DNA from: Elusimicrobiota bacterium
GTDB taxonomy: Bacteria; Elusimicrobiota; Elusimicrobia; UBA1565; UBA9628
Length of the DNA stretch: 64,000 bases
Direction: 5' to 3'
Assembly: GCA_016212795.1 (NCBI GenBank)
Contig: JACRDT010000004.1
Coordinates: 34,994 to 98,993 of the forward strand
Made by a program: the position numbers and the translations under genes. This document shows positions 1 through 7,929 of this stretch, one piece after another; position 1 is the first letter of the stretch; every line of letters starts with the position of its first letter. Under the pieces are notes generated by a model. That model made no database searches. It was not told the DNA's origin and was given only the letters and a program-made list of their open reading frames with translations.

Positions 1-139
1 CCAGGCTGGCGACGGCGTAGCCCGATAGGACCACGGCCAGCCACGGGCCGGCGTGGCTGGCGGCCGGGCGGTAGACCGTCTGCAGGACCAGGATCCCGAG
101 GAGGACCGAGCGGAACAGCAGGAAATGGTGGGCGTTCAA
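1..139 (-). CDS. N-terminal part of a membrane protein (truncated by window edge)
   Basis: Reading leftwards from a TTG at 137-139 gives an uninterrupted frame of 46 codons that runs off the window. It begins LNAHHFLLFRSVLLGILVLQ and continues with a second hydrophobic stretch (WLAVVLSGYAVASL), so two membrane segments are visible. No ATG is available in frame. A TATAAA hexamer lies 7 nt before the TTG, which fits a leaderless transcript. It is divergent from the response regulator at 165 with only 25 bp between starts, so a sensor kinase partner is an attractive guess, but no kinase domain is in view. Function is unknown. Confidence 0.5.
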   Translation of the reverse strand, partial: MNAHHFLLFRSVLLGILVLQTVYRPAASHAGPWLAVVLSGYAVASL

Positions 140-164
140 TCCAGTCTTTATATAATATTGGAGG
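140..164. promoter_or_regulatory. Overlapping divergent core promoters in a 25-bp intergenic gap
   Basis: The plus strand has a perfect TATAAT at 151-156 and the regulator ATG at 165. The minus strand has TATAAA at 152-147 and the TTG start at 139. The two -10 boxes overlap and both transcripts would start at or within about 2 nt of the start codon. GGAGG (160-164) directly abuts the ATG with zero spacing, too close to act as a normal Shine-Dalgarno. No convincing -35 boxes are seen. Confidence 0.5.
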
Positions 165-863
165 ATGGAACCTAAAGTGCTCCTGGTCGATGACGACGCC
201 GCTTTCCGCAAGACTCTCGCCGGGGTGCTGGGGGCCAACGGGTTCTCCACGCTCGAGGCGGCCAACGGTCTGAGCGGCATCCGCAAGGCCGCCGAGGAGA
301 AGCCGGCCCTGGTCATCCTGGACCTGGTGATGCCGGACCTGCGGGGCACCGACGTGTGCAGGAAGCTCAAGTCCGGCCTGGCAACGGCCGGCATCCCCAT
401 CCTGATGCTCACGGGCAACGACCGCGAGGGCCAGGAGGTCGCCTGCCTCGACATGGGCGCCGACGACTACTTGACCAAGCCGGTCCGCACCGAGCGGCTC
501 CTGGCGCACTGCCGGGCCCTGCTGCGCCGGCTGCCCGCCGGGACGCCGCAGCGGCCGCCGATCGTCACCCTGGGCCGGTTGCGGCTGGACTACGAGCGCA
601 AAGTGGTGGTCCTCGGCGCCAGGGACTACCCCCATCTCACGCCCAAGGAGTTCGAGCTCCTCTACTGCCTGGCCGGCTGCAGCCCGCACCCCCGCCAGCG
701 CGCCGAGCTCTACCGCGAGGTCTGGGGCACGGACCCTCCCTCGGAGATGAGCCTGCGCACCGTGGAGGTGCACGTGCGCCGCATCCGGCTCAAGCTGGGG
801 TGGAAGACCGGCCAGTGGCTCGCGGCCGTGTCCGGGCGGGGCTACTGCCTGGTCGCGGCCTGA
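165..863 (+). CDS. OmpR-family response regulator (receiver + winged helix)
   Basis: This is a 232-residue two-component DNA-binding regulator. The receiver (about 1-120) has the acidic pocket DDD at 9-11, phosphoacceptor Asp53 (VILDLVMPD), the conserved Thr (LMLTGND) and the switch Lys in DDYLTKPV. A Trans_Reg_C winged helix fills about 130-232 (LTPKEFELLYCLA, VEVHVRRIRLKL, GRGYCL). Length is normal for the family. The start at 165 is chosen because the receiver fold begins immediately; it is probably leaderless, with TATAAT 8 nt upstream. The divergent neighbour at 139 may be its partner. It ends 7 bp before the convergent lipid operon. Confidence 0.93.
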   Translation: MEPKVLLVDDDAAFRKTLAGVLGANGFSTLEAANGLSGIRKAAEEKPALVILDLVMPDLRGTDVCRKLKSGLATAGIPILMLTGNDREGQEVACLDMGADDYLTKPVRTERLLAHCRALLRRLPAGTPQRPPIVTLGRLRLDYERKVVVLGARDYPHLTPKEFELLYCLAGCSPHPRQRAELYREVWGTDPPSEMSLRTVEVHVRRIRLKLGWKTGQWLAAVSGRGYCLVAA

Positions 864-870
864 GCTCCGC

Positions 871-1806
871 TCAGGCCGCGATATCGAGGGTCGTGACCGC
901 GAGCGTGGCGACGCCGGGCATGAGCTTGCCGTCCTCATCCTGGAGCTGGTCGCCGATCCAGGTCACGGGCTGGGGCTTGTGGCTGACCTCGAGGAAGCTC
1001 CGGCAGCCCTGGTCGTAGGCGGCCCAGACCGCGTCGAAGTGCTTCTCGAGGGTGAAGGGCTGGGCCGCGAGAAGCTCGGCGATCCTCTTGGGGTCGGTCT
1101 CCATGGCGCCCGACGTCCCCATGAAGACGGGGACCTTCGGGGGCGCGAGGCTGATGGAGGACAGGACCTTCTCCAGGGCCGGCCTGCAGGGGGCGAAGGC
1201 CGCGGTGTGGTAGGGGCCCTCGACCTTGAGCACCTTCACCTTGACGGGCCAGCCCTCGTCTTGGGCCTTGCGGGCCAGGGCCTCGATGTCGGCGAGCTTG
1301 CCGCCCGCGGTGCCCTTGCCGATGGCGTTGTGGAGGGCGAAGGAGACCCCGGGCCAGGCGTTGATGCGGTCCACGTAGTCGCCGATGAAGTCCGTCATCA
1401 TGGCGGCCAGGCCCATGGGCTCCTTGAAGGTCCGGCAGACGTCGGAGAACGCCTGCGCGCGCGCGCGCATGAAGACGCCCGAGTCCTCCACGGACATGGC
1501 CCCGGCGGCCACCAGGGCCGCGGCGACGCCCATGGAGTGGCCGATGGCCCCGTCGAGCTCGAGGCCCGGGTGGGCGGCCTGGTAGGCGAAGAAGTGCCCT
1601 AGGTGGTGGGCGTGGATGGCCCGCTGGGCGTTGAGGGTGAGGGCCAGCTCGGCGTCGGGCATGGCGGTCGTGAGGTGCTCGAGGTCGGCCCCGAGGGAGG
1701 GCTTCAAGCGCTCGAGGATCTCCCGGGCGGCCTTGTTCTTCCAGAGCTCGCGGCACATGCCCGTCTCTTGGACCGATTGGCCGGCGAAAATGACGCAATG
1801 TTTCAT
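871..1806 (-). CDS. fabD: FabD-like malonyl/acyl-CoA:ACP transacylase
   Basis: This 311-residue acyltransferase would load malonyl or another acyl unit onto an acyl carrier protein. It shows the FabD nucleophile elbow GHSMG (Ser91), an N-terminal FAGQSVQETGM related to the FPGQGSQ motif of the family, and a conserved His in the GPYHTAAF stretch. The usual QGSQ is altered (QSVQ), so substrate choice could differ from housekeeping FabD. The start at 1806 overlaps the stop of the PlsC-PPTase gene by ATGA, indicating translational coupling. It is the last gene of the eight-gene minus-strand lipid operon and converges on the regulator at 165. Confidence 0.9.
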   Translation of the reverse strand: MKHCVIFAGQSVQETGMCRELWKNKAAREILERLKPSLGADLEHLTTAMPDAELALTLNAQRAIHAHHLGHFFAYQAAHPGLELDGAIGHSMGVAAALVAAGAMSVEDSGVFMRARAQAFSDVCRTFKEPMGLAAMMTDFIGDYVDRINAWPGVSFALHNAIGKGTAGGKLADIEALARKAQDEGWPVKVKVLKVEGPYHTAAFAPCRPALEKVLSSISLAPPKVPVFMGTSGAMETDPKRIAELLAAQPFTLEKHFDAVWAAYDQGCRSFLEVSHKPQPVTWIGDQLQDEDGKLMPGVATLAVTTLDIAA

Positions 1807-3179
1807 GTCACCATGAAGCTGCACGCGGCAAACCGCCCCGAGTGCGAGATGGAGACCCCCCAGTCCTGGGGTTTGCCTTGGCGCACCACCCTCGGGATGT
1901 CGTCGATCTCCGTGAACGACAGCGAGGCCGGAGACGGGATGTCGTCGGATGAGCCCGCGATGAGCTCGAGGCACAGCTCCCGCGCGAAATCCGAGGGGGA
2001 GCGGCCGGGAGGGACCGCCTCCACCCGCCAGAGCACGTCGCCCGGGGTCTGGCCGTCGCCGACGGCGCCGCCGCGCAGGACGGCGACGCAGTGGAGCTTG
2101 TCGCCGTCGTCGTCCGTGAAGGAGAGGCACAGCTCCAGCTGGCTGGGCAGGTGCCTGGCCTTGCCCTGGAAGAGCTCCACCTCGATGGTGGAGAACCCGC
2201 CGGGCAGCACCTTCACCCCGGCCTGGGCCAGGGCTTTGGAGGCGGCCTCCTTGGCCGCGTGGAAGCGCCAGAAGGTCCTGTAGACCTCGCGGGGCGGGCG
2301 GGAGCCGAGGTAGGCGGCCTCCTTGGCCGTGAGCAGCCGCTCGGCCCACTCGGGGTCGGCCTCGGCGAGGTCCGGACTGAAATGCTCGCGGGCCAGGGGG
2401 GACGCGAGGTCCACCACGTCGTTGCCGGAGCAGTTCTTGGCCATGGAGGAGGAGGCGAACCAGCGCTCCTGCAGCTCCCCGACCCTCCGGAAGAGCTCCT
2501 CGGCGACGGACCGCGGGGTGCTCTCCGGGCCGATCGCCGGGTCCCACAGCTCGGCGTAGATCCTGAAGGTCTCGCCGGCCGCCGGGTAGGCCGTGGTGCC
2601 GACCTGGGTCTCCCCGCGCATGTAGAGGCAGAGGAACTTCACATCGGGGACCCGCAGGGCCAGCCGGCCGAGGAAATCCTTGGGCCGGTGGGCCTCGAAC
2701 CACCCGTTGCGGGCCCGGGTGGCCTCCGGGAAGACGAAGACCGTGCCCCCGGTCTCGAGGAGCCAGATGCATTTCTCGAAGGCCTTCTCGCGCCAGCGGA
2801 CCGACCCTTCGTCATCCCCTCCCCTCAGGAAAGGGATGCAGCGGCAAAGGTACATGAAGGCCCGGATGAGGCGGCACTGCAGCCAGTTCCCCAGCTTGTA
2901 GTAGTTGGTGTACTCCGGGGTGGACCAGGGGATGCGGTTCCACCTCAGGGATTTGCTGAACGGGAAAATCGCGTAGTAGATCAGGAACGAGTCCCACAAG
3001 GTCAGGTGGTTGGCCGCCCAGATGAACGGCCCGTCGTGGGAGTCCAGCAGGGCCCAGACCTGCCGCCGGAAGGCGTCGACGTCCTTGAACGCGTAGCCCA
3101 GCCGCTTCTCGCCGGCGGCCCACAGGAAGAGGTGGACGAAGGGGGCGGCCGCGTTGGCCAGGCACCGCTGGAGCCGCAT
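1803..3179 (-). CDS. PlsC-type acyltransferase fused to a 4'-phosphopantetheinyl transferase
   Basis: The protein has 458 residues from the ATG at 3179. Residues 1-230 look like a 1-acylglycerol-phosphate-type acyltransferase, with the catalytic HX4D motif (NHLTLWD, His58/Asp63) and FPEATRARNG in place of the EGTR substrate motif. The C-terminal 230 residues look like a phosphopantetheinyl transferase: GNDVVDLAS, then WRFHAAKEAASKA (metal-binding Glu and Lys), then a final SISHSGRFAACSF, in AcpS-like order. The fusion would both activate a carrier protein and move its acyl chain to an acceptor. A TTG at 3296 with AAGGA upstream would add 39 low-complexity residues; I prefer 3179 because the hairpin at 3245-3270 and the poor N-terminus argue against the longer form. 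Confidence 0.82.
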   Translation of the reverse strand: MRLQRCLANAAAPFVHLFLWAAGEKRLGYAFKDVDAFRRQVWALLDSHDGPFIWAANHLTLWDSFLIYYAIFPFSKSLRWNRIPWSTPEYTNYYKLGNWLQCRLIRAFMYLCRCIPFLRGGDDEGSVRWREKAFEKCIWLLETGGTVFVFPEATRARNGWFEAHRPKDFLGRLALRVPDVKFLCLYMRGETQVGTTAYPAAGETFRIYAELWDPAIGPESTPRSVAEELFRRVGELQERWFASSSMAKNCSGNDVVDLASPLAREHFSPDLAEADPEWAERLLTAKEAAYLGSRPPREVYRTFWRFHAAKEAASKALAQAGVKVLPGGFSTIEVELFQGKARHLPSQLELCLSFTDDDGDKLHCVAVLRGGAVGDGQTPGDVLWRVEAVPPGRSPSDFARELCLELIAGSSDDIPSPASLSFTEIDDIPRVVRQGKPQDWGVSISHSGRFAACSFMVT

Positions 3180-3244
3180 GCTCCGAGCCTCGCCCGCGGA
3201 CAGCGCGGCCGTGCGCCCGGCCTGGGCAGTCAGGTCCAGGGGGC

Positions 3245-3270
3245 GGGAGGGCGCGGCGACGCGCCCTCCC
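3245..3270. other. Perfect 11-bp hairpin with a four-base loop
   Basis: GGGAGGGCGCG, loop GCGA, then CGCGCCCTCCC form a perfect stem-loop between the coiled-coil gene and the PlsC-PPTase gene. On the transcribed minus strand the loop reads TCGC. No T-run follows, so it is more likely an RNA stability or attenuation element than an intrinsic terminator. Confidence 0.6.
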
Positions 3271-3344
3271 GCGCTGTGGTCCGGCGTTGGCGCCAAGCCG
3301 ATGTCCTTGGGTCGGCCGGTCGCGACGCTAATAGGCCCTCATGG

Positions 3345-4271
3345 CTAACAGGCGACGGGGGTCGCGGCTCTCATGGCCTGCTGGCCGGCCTTCACGGACT
3401 CCGCCAGGACGGCGCGCGTCTCCTGGAACTTGGCCTCGTCGACCTTGGTCCGGCGCTCCGCGCCCCGGGCGGTCTCCTCCGAGACCACCAGCTTCTGGCG
3501 CATCATCCTGATGCGGGTCCTGACCTGGGCCTCCTCGGCGCGCAGGGAAGCCGCGCGGGAGGGGTCGTCCGTGGCCGTCACGCCCTTGAGCTTCTCGTTG
3601 ATGAGCCGCAGCTCGGCGTCGAGGGAGTCGAAGGAGGCCTTGTCCGTCTGGAAGTCACCTTGCTTGGACGCGGCCAGGGCCGCGGCGTCGGCGAGCAGGG
3701 CCTCGTAGTCCTGCGTCTGCTGGACCAGGGACTGCAGGTTCGCCTTGGCCTCGGCCCGTTCGGCGGGGGCGAGCTTCTCGAGGCGGGCGAGGGTCTTGCG
3801 CAGGGCGTCGTTGAGCCGGTGGCCCGCGCCGACGGAGACGATCGTGGCGAAGGAGGCCACGCCCTCGAGGTACGCGGCGTCGGCCCGCATGTGCCCGAGC
3901 TCCATCAGCTTCTTGATGGTGAGGCCCGGCGTCGCCATGACCGAGTCCTGCCCCTCGAGGATGCGGAGCTTGCCGAGCTCCCCGTCGACGAGCGTGAACT
4001 CCGTCTCGCTGCCCTGGACGGGGACCCTTGTCGTCTTCCTGGTCAGGAACTGGCGCTCGATGGACATGGTGATGTCGGCCAGGTTGGCGGACTCGATGCC
4101 CATCCCGACGATGTGCCCCAGGTAGGGCGTGTTCCCGTCGGCCTTGGTCCAGTTGGCCTCGTTGGTGGCGTATTTCTTGACGCCCGCGATGATGCGCTTC
4201 TCCGCGTCCTCCGGGGTGATGGTGTTCAGGTCCACGGCCTCGACGACGGCTTCCTTGCGCTTGAATGCCAT
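3345..4271 (-). CDS. Unknown protein with long coiled coil, within lipid operon
   Basis: This 308-residue protein does not match a family I recognise. Residues about 1-130 are mixed alpha/beta (KADGNTPYLGHIVGMG, FTLVDGELGKLRILEG). From about 140 on, long Ala/Glu/Lys/Arg-rich helices with heptad-like spacing suggest coiled coil (LARLEKLAPAERAEAKANLQ, LRAEEAQVRTRIRMMRQKL). No signal peptide is seen. GGGAGG lies 11 nt before the ATG. It starts 8 nt after the FabF stop and sits where an acyl carrier protein or chain-length factor might be expected, but it resembles neither: no DSL phosphopantetheine site is present. A scaffold or specificity factor for the synthase is a guess. Confidence 0.75.
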   Translation of the reverse strand: MAFKRKEAVVEAVDLNTITPEDAEKRIIAGVKKYATNEANWTKADGNTPYLGHIVGMGIESANLADITMSIERQFLTRKTTRVPVQGSETEFTLVDGELGKLRILEGQDSVMATPGLTIKKLMELGHMRADAAYLEGVASFATIVSVGAGHRLNDALRKTLARLEKLAPAERAEAKANLQSLVQQTQDYEALLADAAALAASKQGDFQTDKASFDSLDAELRLINEKLKGVTATDDPSRAASLRAEEAQVRTRIRMMRQKLVVSEETARGAERRTKVDEAKFQETRAVLAESVKAGQQAMRAATPVAC

Positions 4272-4279
4272 TTCTTGCG

Positions 4280-5590
4280 TTACCTCCCGTCCCAGTGTTT
4301 GAACAGCAGACAACCATTGACGTCGCCAAAACCAAAAGAAGCCTTGATCACAAGTTCAAGCGGTCGCTCGACGCATGCGCGGGGGATGCTCGACGCGACC
4401 GCTTGAATGCCCGGGTGGGTCTCCTCGCAGTTGATGGAGGGGTGGACGTAGCCCAAGTCGAGCTGGTCGATGGCCGCCACCGCCTCGATGGCGCCCGCGG
4501 CGCCCAGGGCGTGGCCGATCATGGATTTCGTGGATTGGATGAGCGGGAACCGCTCGGGGGGCAGCTCCAGCGCCTTCATCCAGCTCGAGACCTCGGCCGG
4601 GTCGGCCCCCGTCGACGTCAGGTGGCCGTTGATGAGCCCGATGGAGGTGGGCTGCACGCCGGCGTCCTTGACGGTCCTGCGGACGCACCGGACCACGCCC
4701 TCGGGGTTGGGGAAGGTCATGGAGCCTCCGTCGCGCTGGCCCCCGGAGTTGCAGTAGCCCGAGAGGAGCTCCGCGAGGATCGGGGCGCCGCGCCGGCGGG
4801 CCGACTCCAGCGTCTCGATGCGCAGCACGCCGGCGCCGGAGCCCGGCACGAACCCGCAGGCGTTGGCGGCCATGGGCTGGGAGCCCTTCTCGGGCATCTC
4901 GTTGTACTTCGAGCACAGGACGTCGCGCATCGCGTCGAACCCTGCCCAGATCCCGTAGTGGGAGCCTTCGGCCCCGCCCACGTACATGGCGTCGGCGTAG
5001 CCCAGCTGGATCATGTTGAACCCGGCGAAGATCGCCTCGGTCCCGGTGTTGCAGGCCGAGCTGTTGCTGCTCGTGGGGCCGCCGAGGCCGAGGAACCGGC
5101 CGACCACGACGCTCGCCGAGCTCCCCATGATCTTGGGGACGATGTCGGCGCCCATGGGCGCCGGCCCGCGGCCGGGCTCGGCCTGGTCCGCGTCGGCCAG
5201 GGCCGGGCCCATCTCCTCGAGGATCGCGTCCATGCCGCCGATGCCGCAGCCCAGCATCACGCCGGTCTGCCAGTCCACGGAGCCGTCCTTGATGTCCTTG
5301 GAGAGGTCCACCTCGATGCCCGACGAGCGCGCGCACTCGACGGCGGCCAGGGCGGCGTAGACCTGGCACTCGTTGAGCTTGCGGTACTCGGGGCCCGGGA
5401 TGACCTTGAGGATGTCCTCCTCGCAGAGGTCCGGGATGCCGCCGATCTGGCAGGAGAAATTGAGCTTCTGGAGGCTCTCGTGGCGCTGGATGCCGGAGCG
5501 CCCGGCCTTCAAGGCCTCCCTGAACGCGGGCACGCCGACGCCGTTGGGCGCCACCACCCCCATCCCGGTCACGACCACTCTTTTCCTCAT
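4280..5590 (-). CDS. fabF: Beta-ketoacyl-ACP synthase II (FabF-type)
   Basis: A 436-residue condensing enzyme that elongates acyl-ACP with malonyl-ACP. It begins with the typical RVVVTGMGVVAPNG and carries the full Cys-His-His triad: Cys180 in SSACNTGT, His in INGHLTSTG and His in SMIGHALGAAG. The length is slightly above FabF (about 413). Only one ketosynthase of this type is present, with no chain-length-factor partner, so an ordinary fatty-acid-like chain rather than a type II aromatic polyketide is indicated. ATGA overlap with fabZ (stop 5587) shows coupling. Confidence 0.94.
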   Translation of the reverse strand: MRKRVVVTGMGVVAPNGVGVPAFREALKAGRSGIQRHESLQKLNFSCQIGGIPDLCEEDILKVIPGPEYRKLNECQVYAALAAVECARSSGIEVDLSKDIKDGSVDWQTGVMLGCGIGGMDAILEEMGPALADADQAEPGRGPAPMGADIVPKIMGSSASVVVGRFLGLGGPTSSNSSACNTGTEAIFAGFNMIQLGYADAMYVGGAEGSHYGIWAGFDAMRDVLCSKYNEMPEKGSQPMAANACGFVPGSGAGVLRIETLESARRRGAPILAELLSGYCNSGGQRDGGSMTFPNPEGVVRCVRRTVKDAGVQPTSIGLINGHLTSTGADPAEVSSWMKALELPPERFPLIQSTKSMIGHALGAAGAIEAVAAIDQLDLGYVHPSINCEETHPGIQAVASSIPRACVERPLELVIKASFGFGDVNGCLLFKHWDGR

Positions 5591-6075
5591 GGCGTCCCAT
5601 TCTCCCGCGAGTCCCTGGGGACCCACATGCCGGCGGTGAAGCCCTCGAAGATGAGCTCTCCGTCCTGGGGGCCGCCGTCGAAGCGTATCTCGACGCAGGC
5701 CGCGAGCTTGCGGTTCCTGAAGTAGCCGTCCTCGCCGAACTCCGCCGTCACCCGGACCTTGTCGCCCGGCCGCACCACCTTCTTGAAGGCGCCCTGCTCG
5801 ATCTGGGTGAAGTAGCCGACCATGCCCTTGACCTCCTCGGTCGAGGTCTCCCGGGCCATGAAGTAGATCGCCCACGCCACGTTGCCGACCTGCGCGGACA
5901 TCTCGACGAGCTTCACGCCGGGCACGACCGGGTTGCCCGGGAAGTGCCCGGCGCAGTCCTCTTCCTTCCAGGTGTAGGTGCCGACGATGTGGTCGTCGTC
6001 CAGCTCGACGATCTCGTCGATGAAGCGCATGGGCCGCTGCTGGGGGACCAGGGCCAGGACCTCGGCTGGGGTCAT
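5587..6075 (-). CDS. fabZ: 3-hydroxyacyl-ACP dehydratase (FabZ/FabA hot-dog)
   Basis: A 162-residue hot-dog fold dehydratase. Active His44 lies in GHFPGNPVVPG and Glu58 in KLVEMSAQ, both family hallmarks. The start at 6075 is preferred over the upstream in-frame TTG/ATG because a strong GGGGGAGG lies exactly 8 nt before it. That Shine-Dalgarno is supplied by the right arm of a palindromic element (6076-6131) which occupies the whole gap to fabG and even contains the fabG stop codon. Translation of this gene may therefore depend on opening that hairpin. Confidence 0.92.
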   Translation of the reverse strand: MTPAEVLALVPQQRPMRFIDEIVELDDDHIVGTYTWKEEDCAGHFPGNPVVPGVKLVEMSAQVGNVAWAIYFMARETSTEEVKGMVGYFTQIEQGAFKKVVRPGDKVRVTAEFGEDGYFRNRKLAACVEIRFDGGPQDGELIFEGFTAGMWVPRDSRENGTP

Positions 6076-6131
6076 GTCGTGAGCCTCCCCCGCGGGGAGG
6101 CGAGCATTGAGGGGGACGATCGCCGTGTCAT
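6076..6131 (-). repeat. Palindromic element, copy a (fabG/fabZ junction)
   Basis: Read on the minus strand: ATGACACGGCGATC, a C-run ending CCCCCTCAATG, then the palindrome CTCGCCTCCCC-GCG-GGGGAGG, ending CTCACGAC directly before the fabZ ATG. The left ATGA contains the fabG stop. The right arm provides the fabZ SD at 8-nt spacing and the left arm (CCTCCCC) is its exact complement. Confidence 0.85.
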
Positions 6132-6850
6132 AAAAGCATCCCTCCATCAACGGGCAACACCGCCCCGTTGATGTACTGGTTCTCGACGAGGTGCCAGACG
6201 GCCTCGGCCACGGCCTCGGGCGCCCCGAACTCCCCGAGCGCGATCATGGAGCGGATCTTCTCCTTCACCTCGGCGGGGATGCTGGCGGTCATGGGGGTCA
6301 TGATGAACCCCGGCGCGACCGCGTTGACCCGCACCCCCCTGGGGCCGAGCTCCATGGCGAACTGCCTGGTCAGGGCCTCGATGCCGGCCTTGCTCACGCG
6401 GTAGAACGCCGACCCGGTCAGGGCGTGGCGCGCCAGCACGGAGCTGATGTTGACGATGACCCCTCCCCCCGAGGCCATCATCTCCTTGGCGAAATGCCTC
6501 ATGAGGAAGGCCGGGGCCTTGAGGTTGAGGCCCATGAGCGCCTCGAAGGAGGATTCCTGGATCGACAGCAAGGGCTCGTGGGGCTTGTCGATGCCGGCGT
6601 TGTTGACCAGCACCGAGGGGGTCCCTTGCAGCAGCACCGCCTCCAGGAGGGCGTCGCGCCCCGCCTGGGAGGCGAGGTCGGCGGCGACGGCGAAAGACCC
6701 CGGGATGCCCTCGGCGAGCTCCGAGACGGCAGCCTCGTTGACGTCGCAGAGGGCGAGCTTGAGCTCCCCGCCGGACTTCTCGTGGATCATGAGCGAGACG
6801 GCCTTGCCGATGCCGCCGCCCGCGCCGGTGACGACTGCGATTTCTTTCAT
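6128..6850 (-). CDS. fabG: 3-oxoacyl-ACP reductase (FabG, SDR)
   Basis: A 240-residue classical short-chain dehydrogenase. The cofactor loop is TGAGGGIG (8-15), NNAG is at 83-86, and the catalytic Ser136/137, Tyr150 and Lys154 (YRVSK) are present. Length fits FabG. It would reduce 3-ketoacyl-ACP with NAD(P)H in the operon's cycle. No good Shine-Dalgarno is seen: the nearest purine run (GAGGGGGG) belongs to palindromic element copy b and lies about 16 nt upstream. The stop codon lies inside element copy a. Confidence 0.93.
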   Translation of the reverse strand: MKEIAVVTGAGGGIGKAVSLMIHEKSGGELKLALCDVNEAAVSELAEGIPGSFAVAADLASQAGRDALLEAVLLQGTPSVLVNNAGIDKPHEPLLSIQESSFEALMGLNLKAPAFLMRHFAKEMMASGGGVIVNISSVLARHALTGSAFYRVSKAGIEALTRQFAMELGPRGVRVNAVAPGFIMTPMTASIPAEVKEKIRSMIALGEFGAPEAVAEAVWHLVENQYINGAVLPVDGGMLL

Positions 6851-6908
6851 AAAACGGATTTTAGCCCCCCTCGGCTACTTGCCTCCCCCGCGGGGGGAGG
6901 CAAGTGAC
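6849..6908 (+). repeat. Palindromic element, copy b (fabH/fabG junction, opposite to operon)
   Basis: On the plus strand: ATAAAACGGATTTTAG, CCCCCCTCGGCTAC, palindrome TTGCCTCCCC-CGCG-GGGGAGGCAA, then GTGAC. It fills most of the 69-nt gap between fabH and fabG and lies in the orientation opposite to transcription. Its left end overlaps the fabG start codon. Confidence 0.85.
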
Positions 6909-6919
6909 ATGGAGGAAAG

Positions 6920-7924
6920 TTAGTTCACCTCCATGTACCCGCCGCCCCAGGCCAGGCCCGCGCCCAGGACCGCGTAGACGAGCTTGTCGCCCCGGTGGAG
7001 GCGGTCGATGTTCTGCGCGATGGCCGACGGGCAGCCCGCCGCCGCGATGTTGCCCTGCTCGTGCACGTTGCGGAGGTGCTTGTCCTCGGGGAGGTTCAGG
7101 TGCTGCAGGACGGAGGTCTGCATCACGTAGTTGGCCTGGTGGGACACCGTGTAGACCTCGTCGGCGTAGAGCTCCTTGGCGCCCGCGATGTGCTCGTACA
7201 TCTCGCAGGTCTTGCGGATGGAGAACTCGCGGACCATCTTGCCGTCCTGCGCGACGTGGCCGCCGGCGTCGACGAGGATGCTCTCGGCCCCCTCGGGGTT
7301 GGTCTCGAAGATCATGGGCTCGACCGTGAGCCTTCCCTGGTGGCGCTTGGAGAGGACCTGCGCGCAGGCCCCGTCGCCGAAGATGTAGCCGTCGATGCAG
7401 TGCGGGGAGTAGTCCATGCGCACCGTGTAGGCCGCCGTCTGCACGCACAGGACGAACTCGGGCATCCTCTCGGGCATCATGTCGCCGAGGGCCTGCATGT
7501 GGCGGGCGAAGCTCGAGCAGGCGCAGTTCATGTCGCAGTGCGGGCCGGAGCCCACGCCTAGCCCCTTGGCGACGAGGCTGGCCGTGGAGGGCACGATGTC
7601 GAAGGCGGTGTCGCAGTTGACGAGCACCATGCCGACCTTGTCCGGCGTGACGCCGGCCGCCTTGAGGGCCTTCTGGGCGGCCTTGATGCCCATGGTGACG
7701 GGCGTCTCGCCGTGCGACCGGGCGTGGATCATGCCCTGGTACGGGTGCTGGTTCTTGGTCTTGGCGATGTATTCCTTCGAGAGGACGGAGTACCTGCGGT
7801 AGATCCCCAGGCGCGAGTCCACCCAATCCGGGCCTCGCTCGAGCCCGACTTCCTTATGGAGGAAGTCGTTGGTGATCTCCGTGGCCGGCAGGTAGCAGCC
7901 CATCCCAAGAATGCCCAGCTTCAT
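6920..7924 (-). CDS. fabH: Beta-ketoacyl-ACP synthase III (FabH-type)
   Basis: A 334-residue KAS III that starts chains by condensing an acyl-CoA with malonyl-ACP. The catalytic Cys is Cys136 in DMNCACSSFAR, the His is in VSHQANYVMQ, and the Asn is in GNIAAAGCPSA. Two in-frame ATGs exist: 7933 overlaps the upstream stop (ATGA) but abuts GGGAGG with no spacing, whereas 7924 has that same GGGAGG at a normal 9-nt spacing, so 7924 is chosen. His replaces nothing obvious, but PHQAN has become SHQAN. The primer need not be acetyl-CoA; related KAS III proteins in secondary lipid clusters use other starters. Confidence 0.9.
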   Translation of the reverse strand: MKLGILGMGCYLPATEITNDFLHKEVGLERGPDWVDSRLGIYRRYSVLSKEYIAKTKNQHPYQGMIHARSHGETPVTMGIKAAQKALKAAGVTPDKVGMVLVNCDTAFDIVPSTASLVAKGLGVGSGPHCDMNCACSSFARHMQALGDMMPERMPEFVLCVQTAAYTVRMDYSPHCIDGYIFGDGACAQVLSKRHQGRLTVEPMIFETNPEGAESILVDAGGHVAQDGKMVREFSIRKTCEMYEHIAGAKELYADEVYTVSHQANYVMQTSVLQHLNLPEDKHLRNVHEQGNIAAAGCPSAIAQNIDRLHRGDKLVYAVLGAGLAWGGGYMEVN

Positions 7925-7929
7925 TCGGT

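Noticed and set aside
1803..3179. Circular permutation of the PPTase domain
   Set aside because: The GxD, KEA, ISHS order first looked permuted against Sfp, but it is the ordinary AcpS-type order.
2091..4406. A 771-codon plus-strand frame across the lipid operon
   Set aside because: It runs antisense to recognisable PlsC-PPTase and neighbouring genes and has no domain motifs.
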